Positions 1 through 8,442 are shown, counted from the stretch's first letter. The stretch: DNA of 30,023 nt from Leucobacter sp. UBA1945 (GCA_002336855.1 DDEV01000025.1:2932-32954); one strand, 5' to 3'. Notes: generated by a model not told the origin, from the letters alone. Numbers and translations: made by a program.

Positions 1-426
1 CACGAGAGCCCTCGCCTGCTGCAGCGCGCGCTGCGCGACCTCATGACCGAGCACGCCGGAGTCGTGCGCAGCGAGCAGGGCCTGCGCGAGGGGCTCGCGA
101 AGCTCGACGCGCTCGAAGCAAGGGTTGCCCGGGTCTCGGCACACCCCGACATCGCGGGCTTTGACGATCTCGCCCACGCCTTCGATCTCTACGGCTCAAT
201 GCTCGCTGCCCGCGCAACCCTCGAGTGCGCGCTCGAGCGCCGCGAGACCCGCGGCTGCCACAACCGGTCGGACTACCCCGAGCAAGACGACTCGCTGCGC
301 GGCAACTTCGTGTGGAGCCCCGAGACGGGTGCCGTCTTCGAGCCGGTTGCCGACGCGCCCGAGTCGTTCCGCGCGCTCGCGGTTGCTGCGCTCGATGACT
401 CAGTCGAGGGCAAACTGGTCGAGTAG
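1..426 (+). CDS. FAD-dependent succinate dehydrogenase/fumarate reductase-type flavoprotein, C-terminal part
   Basis: The reading frame is open from base 1, so the gene starts outside the window and only about 141 C-terminal residues are present. The visible part matches the helical C-terminal domain of the succinate dehydrogenase/fumarate reductase/L-aspartate oxidase flavoprotein family: a helical stretch with EQGLREGL, then the family signature around ALERRETRGCHNRSDYPEQD, where Arg/His/Asp residues line the dicarboxylate site, followed by a short beta tail. In this family the protein moves electrons between a C4 dicarboxylate (or a related substrate) and FAD. The NAD(P)-type FAD-binding N-terminus and any iron-sulphur subunit lie outside, so SdhA, FrdA, L-aspartate oxidase and a stand-alone FAD-binding reductase cannot be told apart. 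It converges on the HEAT-repeat gene with 19 bases between the stop codons. Confidence 0.8.
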   Translation, partial: HESPRLLQRALRDLMTEHAGVVRSEQGLREGLAKLDALEARVARVSAHPDIAGFDDLAHAFDLYGSMLAARATLECALERRETRGCHNRSDYPEQDDSLRGNFVWSPETGAVFEPVADAPESFRALAVAALDDSVEGKLVE

Positions 427-445
427 TCGAGGGTTTGAGCCGCCA

Positions 446-1048
446 TCACTCGAGCACGAAGGTGGCCTCGGGATCCTCGAGCAACCGAAGCGTGGCCCGC
501 GCGTGCCTCGCCACGACCTCGTTCTCAGCGATGGTCGCGGCGTGCAGTGCGGGCTCGCCCGCCTCACCAAGCTCGACGAATGCACGGCTCAGGCTGCGCA
601 TGACGGTGAGATCGCCACGGCCGAGTTCGAGCGCAAGCTCACGTGCGAGCACGCCGCGCTCGTCATAGGGCACGAGACCCGCGGCAGTGCGCCAGGCCGC
701 GCGCGCGACCTCGTCGTCTGCATCGTGCAGGTGACCAGACGCGATCGCCTCGTAGCTGTTCGGCTCGGCGAGCTTCGAGAGCGTGTGCAGGGCCTGGCTG
801 CGGGCCTGCGGTGTCGCCGAGGCTGCCTCCTCAGTCACGCGCTGCAGCACGAGATCGCGCGGCAGCCTCGTCAGTGCCCAGGTGAGCATGTCGCGCACAT
901 AGAAGTCGGGTTCGACCGCGCAGCGCCCGAGCAACACCTCGAGATAACTGGCGTCGGGGTGCGTGCCGGCGGTCAGTGCCGCCTGCAGCCGGGCCGACGA
1001 GTCGTCGGCGGCGAGCGCCGCCTCAAGTGCTCGTGCTGAATCGGTCAT
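446..1048 (-). CDS. HEAT-repeat domain protein
   Basis: A 200-residue soluble protein made almost wholly of paired helices. At least four HEAT-like units can be seen, for example around FYVRDMLTWALTRLP, ATPQARSQALHTLSKLAE, DEVARAAWRTAAGLVP and VVARHARATLRLLEDP. HEAT repeats form curved superhelical scaffolds that bind other proteins; no catalytic motif is present, so the partner is unknown. I chose the ATG at 1048 because the protein then begins MTDSARALEA, and a CAAGAT -10-like box lies seven bases upstream, which fits the leaderless pattern common in this window. ATGs at 1057 and 1084 are alternatives. The gene lies 66 bases downstream of the MFS exporter on the same strand and might be read through from it. 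Confidence 0.8.
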   Translation of the reverse strand: MTDSARALEAALAADDSSARLQAALTAGTHPDASYLEVLLGRCAVEPDFYVRDMLTWALTRLPRDLVLQRVTEEAASATPQARSQALHTLSKLAEPNSYEAIASGHLHDADDEVARAAWRTAAGLVPYDERGVLARELALELGRGDLTVMRSLSRAFVELGEAGEPALHAATIAENEVVARHARATLRLLEDPEATFVLE

Positions 1049-1114
1049 ACGAACCATCTTGCCCGAGCCACAAGCCGGGCGCACGAAGATGACACGACAA
1101 CTCGCATGCGACGA

Positions 1115-2539
1115 TCAGTGCGTCGTCGTGACCTCGGCGCGCTCACGAGGCAGCAGCCAGAGTGCGAGCGCCGCACCCCCGAGCGAGAGCAGCGCCGCGA
1201 CAATGAACGAAGCCTGAAAGTCGCCGAGCGCGGGCACGGCACCGGCACCGGCACCGGTGATCAGCGATGCGACGATCTGAGTCGCGAGGGCCCCTCCGAC
1301 CGCGCGTGCGATGGTGATGAGCGCGGTGGAAACGCCCACCTCGTACTCGCTCGCACCGATCGCGGCTGAGGCGTACACGATGGTTGAGGCCGCCGCCGCG
1401 CCGATCCCGGCAAGCACGAGCGTCAAGACGATCATCGCCGGCGTCGAGCCCAGCAGGGTAACCACCGAAGCCGCGCCGAGCAGAGCCATCGCGACCGCAC
1501 CGATCACCCGCGCCTCGAGTCGACGCGCAAGCCTGCCCGCTGCAATCGAAGCGATCACGCCCACCGCGTAGGCCGCTGAGAGAAAGTAGCCAGTCTGCGT
1601 CGCAGTCGCGCCGAGCCCGTACCCCGTTTCCTGGGGCTGGGCGATCAACTGCGGCACGAGAAACACGATGGGCGCATACCCGGCGCCAATCGCAATCCCC
1701 ACGGCAACCGACCCTCCGACTGCTCGCGACGCGAGCGTCGCAACATCGATCATGGGCTGATGCACACGACGTTCGATCCACAGCCACAGCGCGAACAGCG
1801 TCGCGGCGATCACGAAGCAAAGCCACGTCATCGGAGCCAGCCAACCTGCCGACGCCGAGCTCGAGAGCGCGACGATCAGCGCGACGAGGGCAAGTGCGAG
1901 CACGCTCGCTCCGAGCCAGTCGGTGCGCGTCGGCGCATTGGCGTCTCTCGGATCGTGGCGCAACCGGGGTCTCGCCGAAAAGAAGCACACCCCTCCGATC
2001 GCGACGAATGCGGTGGGCACGGCATACAAGACGGCTCGCGAGAATGCATCGATGATGGGGCCGGCGATGAGCACTCCGAGCCCGGCCCCGGCGACGCTCA
2101 TCGCGACGAGCACCCCTGAGGCGGTCTTGATCGAGCCATTCGCGAAGATGAATCGCAGGGCGACGAAACCGACAGGAATGATGCCGAGTGCGAAACCCTG
2201 CAGCCCCTGCCCAGCGATGAAAAGCGCAAAACTCGGCGCGAATGCCGAACTTAGCCCGCCTACGACCACGATGAGCACGAGCGCGGCGAGGGTCTTGCCT
2301 GCGCCGTAGACATCGGCGAGCCTGCCTGCGAGGGGCGTCACGATTACGGTGATCACGGTCGGCACCACGCTCGCGAGCGCACCGGTTGCCGCGTCGACCC
2401 CGAAGTCGTGCTGAAGCTGCGGTAGCACCGGCAGCACGAACCCTTCGAGCGATGCTGCCGCCAGCACAATGATGGCGAGTCCAATGAGAGCGAGGCGACG
2501 CTGCCCGACTCGGGGCGCCTCGGCGGTTGCAGTGCTCAT
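1115..2539 (-). CDS. MFS drug/solute exporter (DHA2-like)
   Basis: A 474-residue very hydrophobic protein with about 14 predicted membrane segments, the length and topology of the 14-TM drug:H+ antiporter branch (DHA2) of the major facilitator superfamily. The loop between segments 2 and 3 carries a motif A-like sequence, GRLADVYGAGKT, with the expected Gly, Asp and positively charged residue. Such proteins export drugs or other toxic organic molecules from the cytoplasm using the proton gradient; the substrate cannot be read from sequence. The ATG at 2539 has a good Shine-Dalgarno (AGAGGATC) just upstream. The gene is divergent from a TetR-family gene, and a perfect palindrome lies in the shared 69-base intergenic region, the usual layout of a TetR-repressed efflux pump. 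Confidence 0.92.
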   Translation of the reverse strand: MSTATAEAPRVGQRRLALIGLAIIVLAAASLEGFVLPVLPQLQHDFGVDAATGALASVVPTVITVIVTPLAGRLADVYGAGKTLAALVLIVVVGGLSSAFAPSFALFIAGQGLQGFALGIIPVGFVALRFIFANGSIKTASGVLVAMSVAGAGLGVLIAGPIIDAFSRAVLYAVPTAFVAIGGVCFFSARPRLRHDPRDANAPTRTDWLGASVLALALVALIVALSSSASAGWLAPMTWLCFVIAATLFALWLWIERRVHQPMIDVATLASRAVGGSVAVGIAIGAGYAPIVFLVPQLIAQPQETGYGLGATATQTGYFLSAAYAVGVIASIAAGRLARRLEARVIGAVAMALLGAASVVTLLGSTPAMIVLTLVLAGIGAAAASTIVYASAAIGASEYEVGVSTALITIARAVGGALATQIVASLITGAGAGAVPALGDFQASFIVAALLSLGGAALALWLLPRERAEVTTTH

Positions 2540-2572
2540 GTGATCCTCTTCGATCTCGACGCGTGCCGCGCC

Positions 2573-2601
2573 TTCACTTTCGTTACATGTAACGATATTG
2601 T
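2573..2601 (+). promoter_or_regulatory. Promoter of the TetR gene, leaderless
   Basis: A -35-like TTCACT (2573-2578) and a -10-like TATTGT (2596-2601) are separated by exactly 17 bases, and the ATG of the regulator follows seven bases after the -10. Transcription should therefore start at or next to the start codon. The spacer is almost entirely the palindromic operator. Inferred from sequence only. Confidence 0.55.
2580..2595. promoter_or_regulatory. Perfect 16-bp palindrome, probable TetR operator
   Basis: TCGTTACATGTAACGA is a perfect inverted repeat with no mismatch, located between the divergent MFS and TetR genes. It lies between the -35 and -10 of the regulator's own promoter, and 41 bases upstream of the MFS start. 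Binding of the TetR-family dimer here would block its own promoter and plausibly that of the pump. Confidence 0.75.
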
Positions 2602-2608
2602 TGTGAAC

Positions 2609-3256
2609 ATGCTAGCCGAACATCGAAGTCGCGCAAGAGCCGGCCGCCCGTCCGCGGTGCAGATCGATGCAATCATCGCTGCAGCGACACAAATCGCAGA
2701 CGACGCCGGCCTCGACGAAGTCACCCTACGTGCCGTGGGCTCGGCTGTCGGCGTATCGGCGATGGCCGTGCACCGCGCCACTGGCGGAATCGACGCACTG
2801 CGGCACCGGCTCATCGCGGCCGTGGTCGACGAGGCAATCTCGCAGGTGCACTGGCCGCAGAGCGACTGGCGCGCAACGGTCGAGGTATTCGCATACGGCC
2901 TGCGAGACCTCCTCATGCGCCACCCGCTCGTACTCGAAGCGCACCGCAAAGCATCGCTCGACACCCCGCGGGCAGACGATGTGGCCCATCGCGTCGTCGC
3001 TGCACTCGCAAGCGCCGGCCTTTCGCCGGAGCAGGCGGCGTACGGCTACGCCGCCGTGCACGATTTCGTGACGGGGCACGTGGCAATCAGGCTTGGTCGG
3101 GGTGACCATGAGGTGCTTACCGGTGACTCGGAGCGCCTGGCAGCCTCGGTGTTCGTGAACTTTCACGATCCCGATGCGCGTTTCGATTTCGGCCTGCGAC
3201 TGCTTCTCGATGGGCTGTTCGCCTCTGCACGGAGAAACACCGATGTCGCCCAGTAG
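2609..3256 (+). CDS. TetR/AcrR-family transcriptional repressor
   Basis: A 215-residue protein with an N-terminal helix-turn-helix of the TetR type: IDAIIAAATQIADDAGLDEVTLRAVGSAVGVSAMAVHR, with the recognition helix around VSAMAVHRATGG at residues 50-60. The C-terminal 150 residues form the helical ligand-binding and dimerisation domain, which varies with the ligand. The ATG at 2609 is preferred: it starts MLAEHRSRARAGRP just before the HTH, and it follows a leaderless promoter. A start at 2540 would place the operator inside the coding sequence. The 3' end overlaps the alpha/beta hydrolase start by 14 bp, so the two are probably co-transcribed. Likely role: represses itself and the divergent exporter until a ligand binds. 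Confidence 0.9.
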   Translation: MLAEHRSRARAGRPSAVQIDAIIAAATQIADDAGLDEVTLRAVGSAVGVSAMAVHRATGGIDALRHRLIAAVVDEAISQVHWPQSDWRATVEVFAYGLRDLLMRHPLVLEAHRKASLDTPRADDVAHRVVAALASAGLSPEQAAYGYAAVHDFVTGHVAIRLGRGDHEVLTGDSERLAASVFVNFHDPDARFDFGLRLLLDGLFASARRNTDVAQ

Positions 3257-4124
3257 CGTCCCGCAACACGGGAGCTGGCTGCCCGAGACTCGCACGCTTT
3301 CGCGACCGGGGCGCTCCGCGAGCTACTGTGTGCTCGGAGACCCGGCCGGTGCGCCGGTGCTCGTCTGGCATGGTTCACCTGGCTCGCGCTACCAGATGCT
3401 GCCGCTGCACACCGCGGCGGCAGAGGCCGGTCTACGCCTCATCGCACTGGATCGGCCGGGCGTCGGGCAGTCTTCGCCAGAGGCCGCACAGGGGTTCAGC
3501 CTCGGGGCGGGTGATGCTCTCGCGGTGCTCGATGCGCTAGGCGTCAGCTCGGCCACGGCCCTCGGCTTTTCCGGCGGGGCAGGGTACGCACTCGCCTTCG
3601 CGGTAGCCCACCGAGAGCGTATCGACCGCGTGGTGCTCGTCTGCGGCATGATCCCGGGCGCTCCGCGCTCAACCCTCAGGGAGCGAATCCCGATCGTGTC
3701 TGCGCTCTACCGGGTAGCGAGAGTCGCCCCATGGCTGGCCACCGCAATGCTCGATGGTCGCGGCCCCTTTGCTCGCGCGCGAGCTGCAAACTTCGACGCC
3801 TGGCCAGAGGCCGATCGCGCGGTGATGACCAACGAGATGGTGCAGCAGCAGCTCGCCGCCGACGCAGCCGAAGCCACAAGACAAGGATCACGCGCGGCCG
3901 TCAACGACCTGCGCTGGTACTCACGGCCTTTCGACCTGGGTATGGTGAGCCAACCGGTGCAGCTGCTGCACGGCACCGATGACGGCAACGTGCCCGTCGC
4001 GGTTGCGCGCTGGGCCGCAACACAGCTACCCAACGCGGCACTGCACGAGTTGCCGGATCAAGGGCACTACTTCGCCGCCGCCCACCCTGGGCTCGTCATC
4101 GACGCGCTGCGAAGCGACGCCTGA
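3243..4124 (+). CDS. Alpha/beta hydrolase
   Basis: A 293-residue alpha/beta-hydrolase-fold enzyme of the usual length for the family. The catalytic triad can be placed: nucleophile Ser110 in the elbow GFSGG, acid Asp247 (or Asp246) in HGTDDGNVP, and base His275 in DQGHYF. The oxyanion-hole strand WHGSPGSRYQM lies near residue 40. Substrates cannot be told from sequence; esters, lactones, peptides or epoxides are all possible. The ATG at 3243 has GGAGAA about eight bases upstream and overlaps the last 14 bases of the TetR gene, which suggests translational coupling and control by the same repressor. An enzyme that modifies the compound exported by the neighbouring pump is a reasonable guess. 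Confidence 0.9.
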   Translation: MSPSSVPQHGSWLPETRTLSRPGRSASYCVLGDPAGAPVLVWHGSPGSRYQMLPLHTAAAEAGLRLIALDRPGVGQSSPEAAQGFSLGAGDALAVLDALGVSSATALGFSGGAGYALAFAVAHRERIDRVVLVCGMIPGAPRSTLRERIPIVSALYRVARVAPWLATAMLDGRGPFARARAANFDAWPEADRAVMTNEMVQQQLAADAAEATRQGSRAAVNDLRWYSRPFDLGMVSQPVQLLHGTDDGNVPVAVARWAATQLPNAALHELPDQGHYFAAAHPGLVIDALRSDA

Positions 4125-4129
4125 ACCCC

Positions 4130-4519
4130 TCAGCCGATCAGCAGGCCAATGACGAGCGCCACGATGGCGAGCGCGGGCAGCGCGCCCTGGATGATTGCCG
4201 CCCGGCGCTTATCGGGGCTCGAGAGCAGCAGCACGAGCGCCGCGGCGAGCATTGACCCTGTGCCGACGAACACGAGCGTGAGCCCGACTACCGAATAGCC
4301 GAGCGGCAAGAGCACGATGCCGAGCAGCACCGCGATGGCGAGAAACAGGTTGTAGAACCCTTGGTTGAACGCGAGTTGCTTCGTCGCTCGCGCTTCGTCT
4401 TCGCTCGTCCCAAACACGGCACGCACCCGCGGGGTTGTCCACGCGATCGACTCCATGTAGAAGATGTATACGTGCAGCAGGGCGGCGAGGGCGGCCAGCA
4501 CGAGGCCCAAGATTGTCAT
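4130..4519 (-). CDS. DUF1304-family small membrane protein
   Basis: A 129-residue integral membrane protein with four hydrophobic segments (about residues 2-22, 48-68, 70-95 and 105-128). The first loop contains ESIAWTTPRVRAVFG and the second segment starts after LAFNQGFYNLFLA; these are hallmark stretches of the DUF1304 family, whose function is unknown. The ATG at 4519 is chosen because the protein then starts directly with the first membrane segment, and a CAGAAT -10-like box lies six bases upstream, suggesting a leaderless transcript. It converges on the alpha/beta hydrolase gene with five bases between the stops and lies 96 bases downstream of the CinA gene. Confidence 0.85.
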   Translation of the reverse strand: MTILGLVLAALAALLHVYIFYMESIAWTTPRVRAVFGTSEDEARATKQLAFNQGFYNLFLAIAVLLGIVLLPLGYSVVGLTLVFVGTGSMLAAALVLLLSSPDKRRAAIIQGALPALAIVALVIGLLIG

Positions 4520-4615
4520 GCACTCATTCTGCACCCGATACGCCGAGATGCGTCGCACTCAGGTGCATTGAGTTCACGGGTAAGTCGAGCCGCGAACCGC
4601 GAGCCTCAGTCGCCT

Positions 4616-5110
4616 CTAGTCGCCACGATCGCGCACGCGGGCGATGAGTGTGCGCAGCGCTACCTGGATCGTCTGCTCGAGCACCTCGACGGTCGAGCCC
4701 GCAAACTCATGCCGTTCAACGATCGGGTGCTGGCCGCGGTCGCAGCTTGCAAGGTACACGGTTCCGGGCTGCTCGCCTTCTTCCGGGTCGGGGCCGCCGA
4801 CGCCGGTCACACCAACCGCATAGTCGGCATCGAGCAGATCAGCGACCGAGCAGGCCATGGCGATCGCCGTGGGCGCGGTGACTACCGGCCCGTCGGGAGA
4901 TCGCAGCAGGGTGTGCTTCACCGAAGGCTGGTAGGCGACGACGCCGCCCCGGTACCACTTCGACGCTTCGGGCGCGGCAGTGATGGCCGCCGCGAGCTGC
5001 CCTCCGGTGAGTGATTCCGCCGTTGCCACCACTGCTTGTGAACCGAGGCAGACCTCGGCGAGCTCCTGCGCGAGGCGTTCGATCTCGGTGGTCACTGGGG
5101 TCTCGGTCAT
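4616..5110 (-). CDS. pncC: CinA C-terminal domain protein, nicotinamide-nucleotide amidohydrolase
   Basis: A 164-residue stand-alone version of the CinA C-terminal domain. Diagnostic motifs are ATAESLTGGQLAAAIT near residue 30, YRGGVVAYQPSVKHTLL near residue 53, and GVTGVGGPDPEEGEQPGTVY near residue 100. In characterised members this domain (PncC) deamidates nicotinamide mononucleotide to nicotinate mononucleotide, recycling the NMN released when NAD-dependent DNA ligase works. Its ATG overlaps the TGA of ku by four bases (ATGA, 5107-5110), so translation is probably coupled. Since LigD and Ku repair breaks with ATP rather than NAD, the link to ku is more likely shared expression during DNA damage than direct recycling, but it fits a repair context. 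Confidence 0.9.
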   Translation of the reverse strand: MTETPVTTEIERLAQELAEVCLGSQAVVATAESLTGGQLAAAITAAPEASKWYRGGVVAYQPSVKHTLLRSPDGPVVTAPTAIAMACSVADLLDADYAVGVTGVGGPDPEEGEQPGTVYLASCDRGQHPIVERHEFAGSTVEVLEQTIQVALRTLIARVRDRGD

Positions 5111-5997
5111 GCGCGCTTTCGCCCCCTCTTCGCTTTCGGTGCGGCTTTCGGTGCGGCTTTCGACGCGCCCTTCGGTGCGGCTCTCGCCGTCCGCTTCTGC
5201 GACGCCTTCTTCGAAGCGCGCGAGCGCTGCACGCTCTGCTTCAGGGCCTCCATCAGGTCGATCACTTCGGCACCCGGCCCTTCTTCTGACCCACCAAACG
5301 TCTCTTCGGTGTCGAGCGTGTCGCCCTCGCGTCGCTTGGCTTCGATGAGCTGGCGCAGCTGCCCTTGGTACTCGTCGCGAAACTGCTCCGGTTCGAAGTC
5401 GTTCGAGAAGCTCTTCACGAGCGCCGACGAGAGCTGCATCTCCTTCGCGCTGATGCGCACCCGCTGCTCGAGCGAGGCGAACTCTGCCTGCCGCACCTCA
5501 TCGGGCCACAGCAGCGTCTGCAAGAGCAGCACCTCGCCCCGCACCCGCAACGCAGCAAGACGAGTCTTCTGCCTGAGCGCGAACTGCACGACTGCGGTGC
5601 GGTCGGCCTTCTCGAGCGTTCGCCGCAGCAGCACGTATGCCTTCGCTGACTTGCCGGTGGGCTCGAGGTAGTAGCTGCGCTCGAACAGCATCGGGTCGAT
5701 TTGCTCGCTGGGCACGAACTCGACAACTGAGATCTCGCGGTCGCGCTCCTGCGGAATAGAAGCGAGCTCCTCTTTGGTCAGCACGATGGTGTCACTGTCA
5801 TCGGCGTACGCGCGATCGATGTGTTCGTAGGGCACGACCTCGCCGCACACCTCGCACCTGCGCTGGTACCTGATTCGACCGCCATCCGCGTCGTGCACCT
5901 GGTGCAGGTCAACGTCGTGGTCTTCGGTCGCACTGTACAGCTTCACGGGCACGTTCACGAGCCCGAAAGTAATCGCTCCGCTCCAGATTGCTCTCAT
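5107..5997 (-). CDS. ku: Ku protein, bacterial non-homologous end joining
   Basis: A 296-residue bacterial Ku homologue. It begins with the family's typical MRAIWSGAITFGLVNVPVKLY, carries the CEVCGEVVPYEHI segment near residue 48, and has the conserved core with the SYYLEP stretch. Ku forms a ring-shaped homodimer that threads onto broken DNA ends and recruits LigD, whose gene is divergent from it. The C-terminal 40 residues are a Lys/Ala/Pro-rich tail made of degenerate repeats, like the DNA-binding lysine tails of many actinobacterial Ku proteins. The ATG at 5997 is chosen over an upstream TTG at 6015 because it gives the consensus N-terminus. The 3' end overlaps the CinA-type gene by four bases. 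Confidence 0.95.
   Translation of the reverse strand: MRAIWSGAITFGLVNVPVKLYSATEDHDVDLHQVHDADGGRIRYQRRCEVCGEVVPYEHIDRAYADDSDTIVLTKEELASIPQERDREISVVEFVPSEQIDPMLFERSYYLEPTGKSAKAYVLLRRTLEKADRTAVVQFALRQKTRLAALRVRGEVLLLQTLLWPDEVRQAEFASLEQRVRISAKEMQLSSALVKSFSNDFEPEQFRDEYQGQLRQLIEAKRREGDTLDTEETFGGSEEGPGAEVIDLMEALKQSVQRSRASKKASQKRTARAAPKGASKAAPKAAPKAKRGRKRA
5133..5180. repeat. Four tandem 12-bp units in the ku 3' end
   Basis: Units CTTTCGGTGCGG at 5133-5144 and 5145-5156 are identical; 5157-5168 and 5169-5180 are variants. They encode the repeated Ala-Pro-Lys elements of the Ku lysine-rich tail. Such in-frame repeats can gain or lose units by slippage, changing tail length without breaking the frame. 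Confidence 0.85.
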
Positions 5998-6066
5998 GCT
6001 TACAGTAGAGCCCAATCGACTGTCAAAGGTCTACCGCTTGCCAAACCCGCAGATGATCGTATATGC

Positions 6067-8442
6067 ATGGCAAAGCAAGAGCAGATGGTGACGGTTCACG
6101 GCAGACGCATTCGTGTTTCGAACCTGCAGAAGGTGCTGTATCCGCGCACCGGCACGACGAAGGGCGACGTGATCGCCTATTACAGTGCGGTTGCGGCAAC
6201 GATGCTGCCGCACTGCGAGGGGCGCCCGGCGACGCGAAAGCGGTGGCCAGATGGCGTGGGTGAAGACGGCACTCGCGCGTTCTTCTTTCAAAAAGATCTC
6301 GGTGATGCCGCGCCAGATTGGGTCGAGACGGGTCAGATTCAGCACAAGGATCACGTCAACACCTACCCCCTGGTGAACGATGAGGCGACGCTCGTGTGGC
6401 TCGCTCAACTCGCAGCCCTCGAAATTCACGTGCCGCAGTGGCGCTTCGGGGCATCGGGAACCCCAGCCAATCCGGATCGCATGGTATTCGACCTCGACCC
6501 GGGCGACGGGGTCGATCTGCCGCAGTGCGCGAGGGTCGCGTTTCTCGTGCGCGACTTGCTGCGCGGAATGGGGCTCGAATCGATTCCGGTGACAAGCGGC
6601 AGCTCGGGCATTCACCTCTACGCAGCACTCGACGGCAAGCAGACTTCAGACCAGGTTTCGGCGGTGGCGAAAGAATTGGCGCGCGCGCTCGAAGCCGACC
6701 ACCCCGACGACATCACGAGCTCGATGCGACGCGACCTGCGCCCGGGCAAGGTGTTCATCGACTGGAGCCAGAACAACGCAGCGAAGACGACAGTGGCCCC
6801 GTACTCGCTTCGGGGTCGCGCCACCCCCACGGTGGCGGCACCGAGAAGCTGGCGCGAGCTCGCGTCGCCGCACCTCAAGCAACTCGAGTTCACCGAGGTG
6901 CTCGCCCGACTTGAAAAGCGCGGGGATCCCCTCGCCGCGCTTCTCGACTCGCCTCGCACACCATCGAAAGGGGCGCGGGATCGGCTGGCCACGTACCGCG
7001 CAAAACGAGACGCCACGCGCACCCCCGAACCGGTTCCCGAGGTCGGCGAGGCCTCGCGCCCCGCACCCGCGGGCGACGACGCGGAGGGCGAGCGGCGCTC
7101 CCCCATCTTTGTGATTCAACGCCACGAGGCACGTCGCTTGCATCACGACTTTCGGCTAGAACACGACGGGGTGCTCGTCAGCTGGGCGTTGCCGAAGGGG
7201 GTTCCCGACGACCCGAGCCGCAATCACCTCGCGGTCATGACCGAGGATCACCCACTCTCGTACGCCTCGTTCGAGGGGGTGATTCCCGCCGGTGAGTATG
7301 GGGCTGGCAGCGTGCGCATCTGGGACAGCGGAACCTACAGCCTCGAGAAGTGGCGAGACGACGAGGTGATCGCGACGCTGCAAGGCTCTCCCGGCGGCGG
7401 GCTCGGCGGCAGCCGCCGTTTCGCGCTGTTTCGCGCCGGCGGTTCGGCGAGCAAGCCGCAGTGGATGATCCACCTCATGGAACCGCTGCCGCGAACCGAA
7501 ACGTACGCTCCCATGCTCGCCGAAACCGCATCTGACGCCGAACTCGTCAGCCTCGATGCCGAGGAGTGGGCCTTCGAGATGAAATGGGACGGCATCAGGG
7601 TCATCGCAGAGGTTGACGGCGATCGCTGCGTGTTGCGATCCCGCTCGGGGGCAGACCTCAGTGCCACGTATCCCGAGCTCGCATCGCTCCCCCGCGCCCT
7701 GCATGTCGACCGTGCCGTGCTCGACGGCGAGCTCGTCGCCCTGGGCGCGAATGGGGCACCCAGCTTCAGCCGGCTGCAGCAGCGATTCGGGCTCACCCGC
7801 CGCGCCGACGTGGCGCGGGCGAAGGAGGTCGCGCCCGCGATGTATCTCGTCTTCGACGTGCTGAGCATCGATGGCACCGATTGCCGAGCGCTGAGCTACG
7901 ACCAGCGTCGAGAATTGCTCATCGAGCTCTTCGACGCCCAGCCCGGTGTTCCCGCGGCGGTGCCCGATGCGTTCGACGGAACAGGCGAGCAGGCAATGCA
8001 GACGAGCCGTGAGCTGGGACTCGAGGGTCTCGTGGCGAAGCGGCACCGGAGCAGCTACAGCTCGGGCGTGCGGTCGTCGAACTGGCTCAAGTTTCCGTTC
8101 ATCGACACCGCCGAGGTCGTCGTGATCGGTTGGCGCGAAAGCAGCGCCGACCCCAGTGGTCTCGCGTCGCTGCTGCTCGCAGAGCTCGAGCCGGTGCTGC
8201 GATACGCGGGCCGGGTCGGCACCGGGTTCTCGGCCGCCGAACGTCACGCGCTGCTCGAGAAGCTTCGACCGCTCGAGCAGGCCTCTCCCGCCTGCGATGT
8301 GCCCAGCGAGGCGAGGCGCGAGGCTCATTGGGTGCGGCCGGAGCTCGCCGCCGAGGTCGTGTCGAAGGGGCGCACGAGCAGCGGAGCCCTGCGACAACCT
8401 GTCTGGCGGGGCTGGCGCCCCGACAAGAACCCGAGTTCGTAG
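6067..8442 (+). CDS. ligD: ATP-dependent DNA ligase LigD (polymerase-phosphoesterase-ligase)
   Basis: A 791-residue three-domain NHEJ enzyme in the mycobacterial order. Residues about 1-300 are the primase-type polymerase domain, with metal-binding Asp142 and Asp144 in FDLDPGDGVD and the SGSSGIHLYA motif. Residues about 340-490 are the 3'-phosphoesterase, with His353, His359, Asp361, Arg363 and His395 matching the known active-site spacing. Residues about 490-791 are the ligase, with adenylated Lys506 in EMKWDGIR, plus DGELVAL and GLVAKRH. Together the domains trim, fill and seal ends held by Ku. The ATG at 6067 is the usual choice, but a TATATG -10-like box ends two bases upstream of it, so an ATG at 6085 could be used instead. 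Divergent from ku, with 69 bases between. Confidence 0.95.
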   Translation: MAKQEQMVTVHGRRIRVSNLQKVLYPRTGTTKGDVIAYYSAVAATMLPHCEGRPATRKRWPDGVGEDGTRAFFFQKDLGDAAPDWVETGQIQHKDHVNTYPLVNDEATLVWLAQLAALEIHVPQWRFGASGTPANPDRMVFDLDPGDGVDLPQCARVAFLVRDLLRGMGLESIPVTSGSSGIHLYAALDGKQTSDQVSAVAKELARALEADHPDDITSSMRRDLRPGKVFIDWSQNNAAKTTVAPYSLRGRATPTVAAPRSWRELASPHLKQLEFTEVLARLEKRGDPLAALLDSPRTPSKGARDRLATYRAKRDATRTPEPVPEVGEASRPAPAGDDAEGERRSPIFVIQRHEARRLHHDFRLEHDGVLVSWALPKGVPDDPSRNHLAVMTEDHPLSYASFEGVIPAGEYGAGSVRIWDSGTYSLEKWRDDEVIATLQGSPGGGLGGSRRFALFRAGGSASKPQWMIHLMEPLPRTETYAPMLAETASDAELVSLDAEEWAFEMKWDGIRVIAEVDGDRCVLRSRSGADLSATYPELASLPRALHVDRAVLDGELVALGANGAPSFSRLQQRFGLTRRADVARAKEVAPAMYLVFDVLSIDGTDCRALSYDQRRELLIELFDAQPGVPAAVPDAFDGTGEQAMQTSRELGLEGLVAKRHRSSYSSGVRSSNWLKFPFIDTAEVVVIGWRESSADPSGLASLLLAELEPVLRYAGRVGTGFSAAERHALLEKLRPLEQASPACDVPSEARREAHWVRPELAAEVVSKGRTSSGALRQPVWRGWRPDKNPSS

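Noticed and set aside
7156..8397. Long open frame of 413 codons on the minus strand opposite ligD
   Set aside because: It is antisense to a gene with a complete set of NHEJ motifs, has no recognisable domain, and is explained by high GC and the scarcity of stop codons in the mirror frame.
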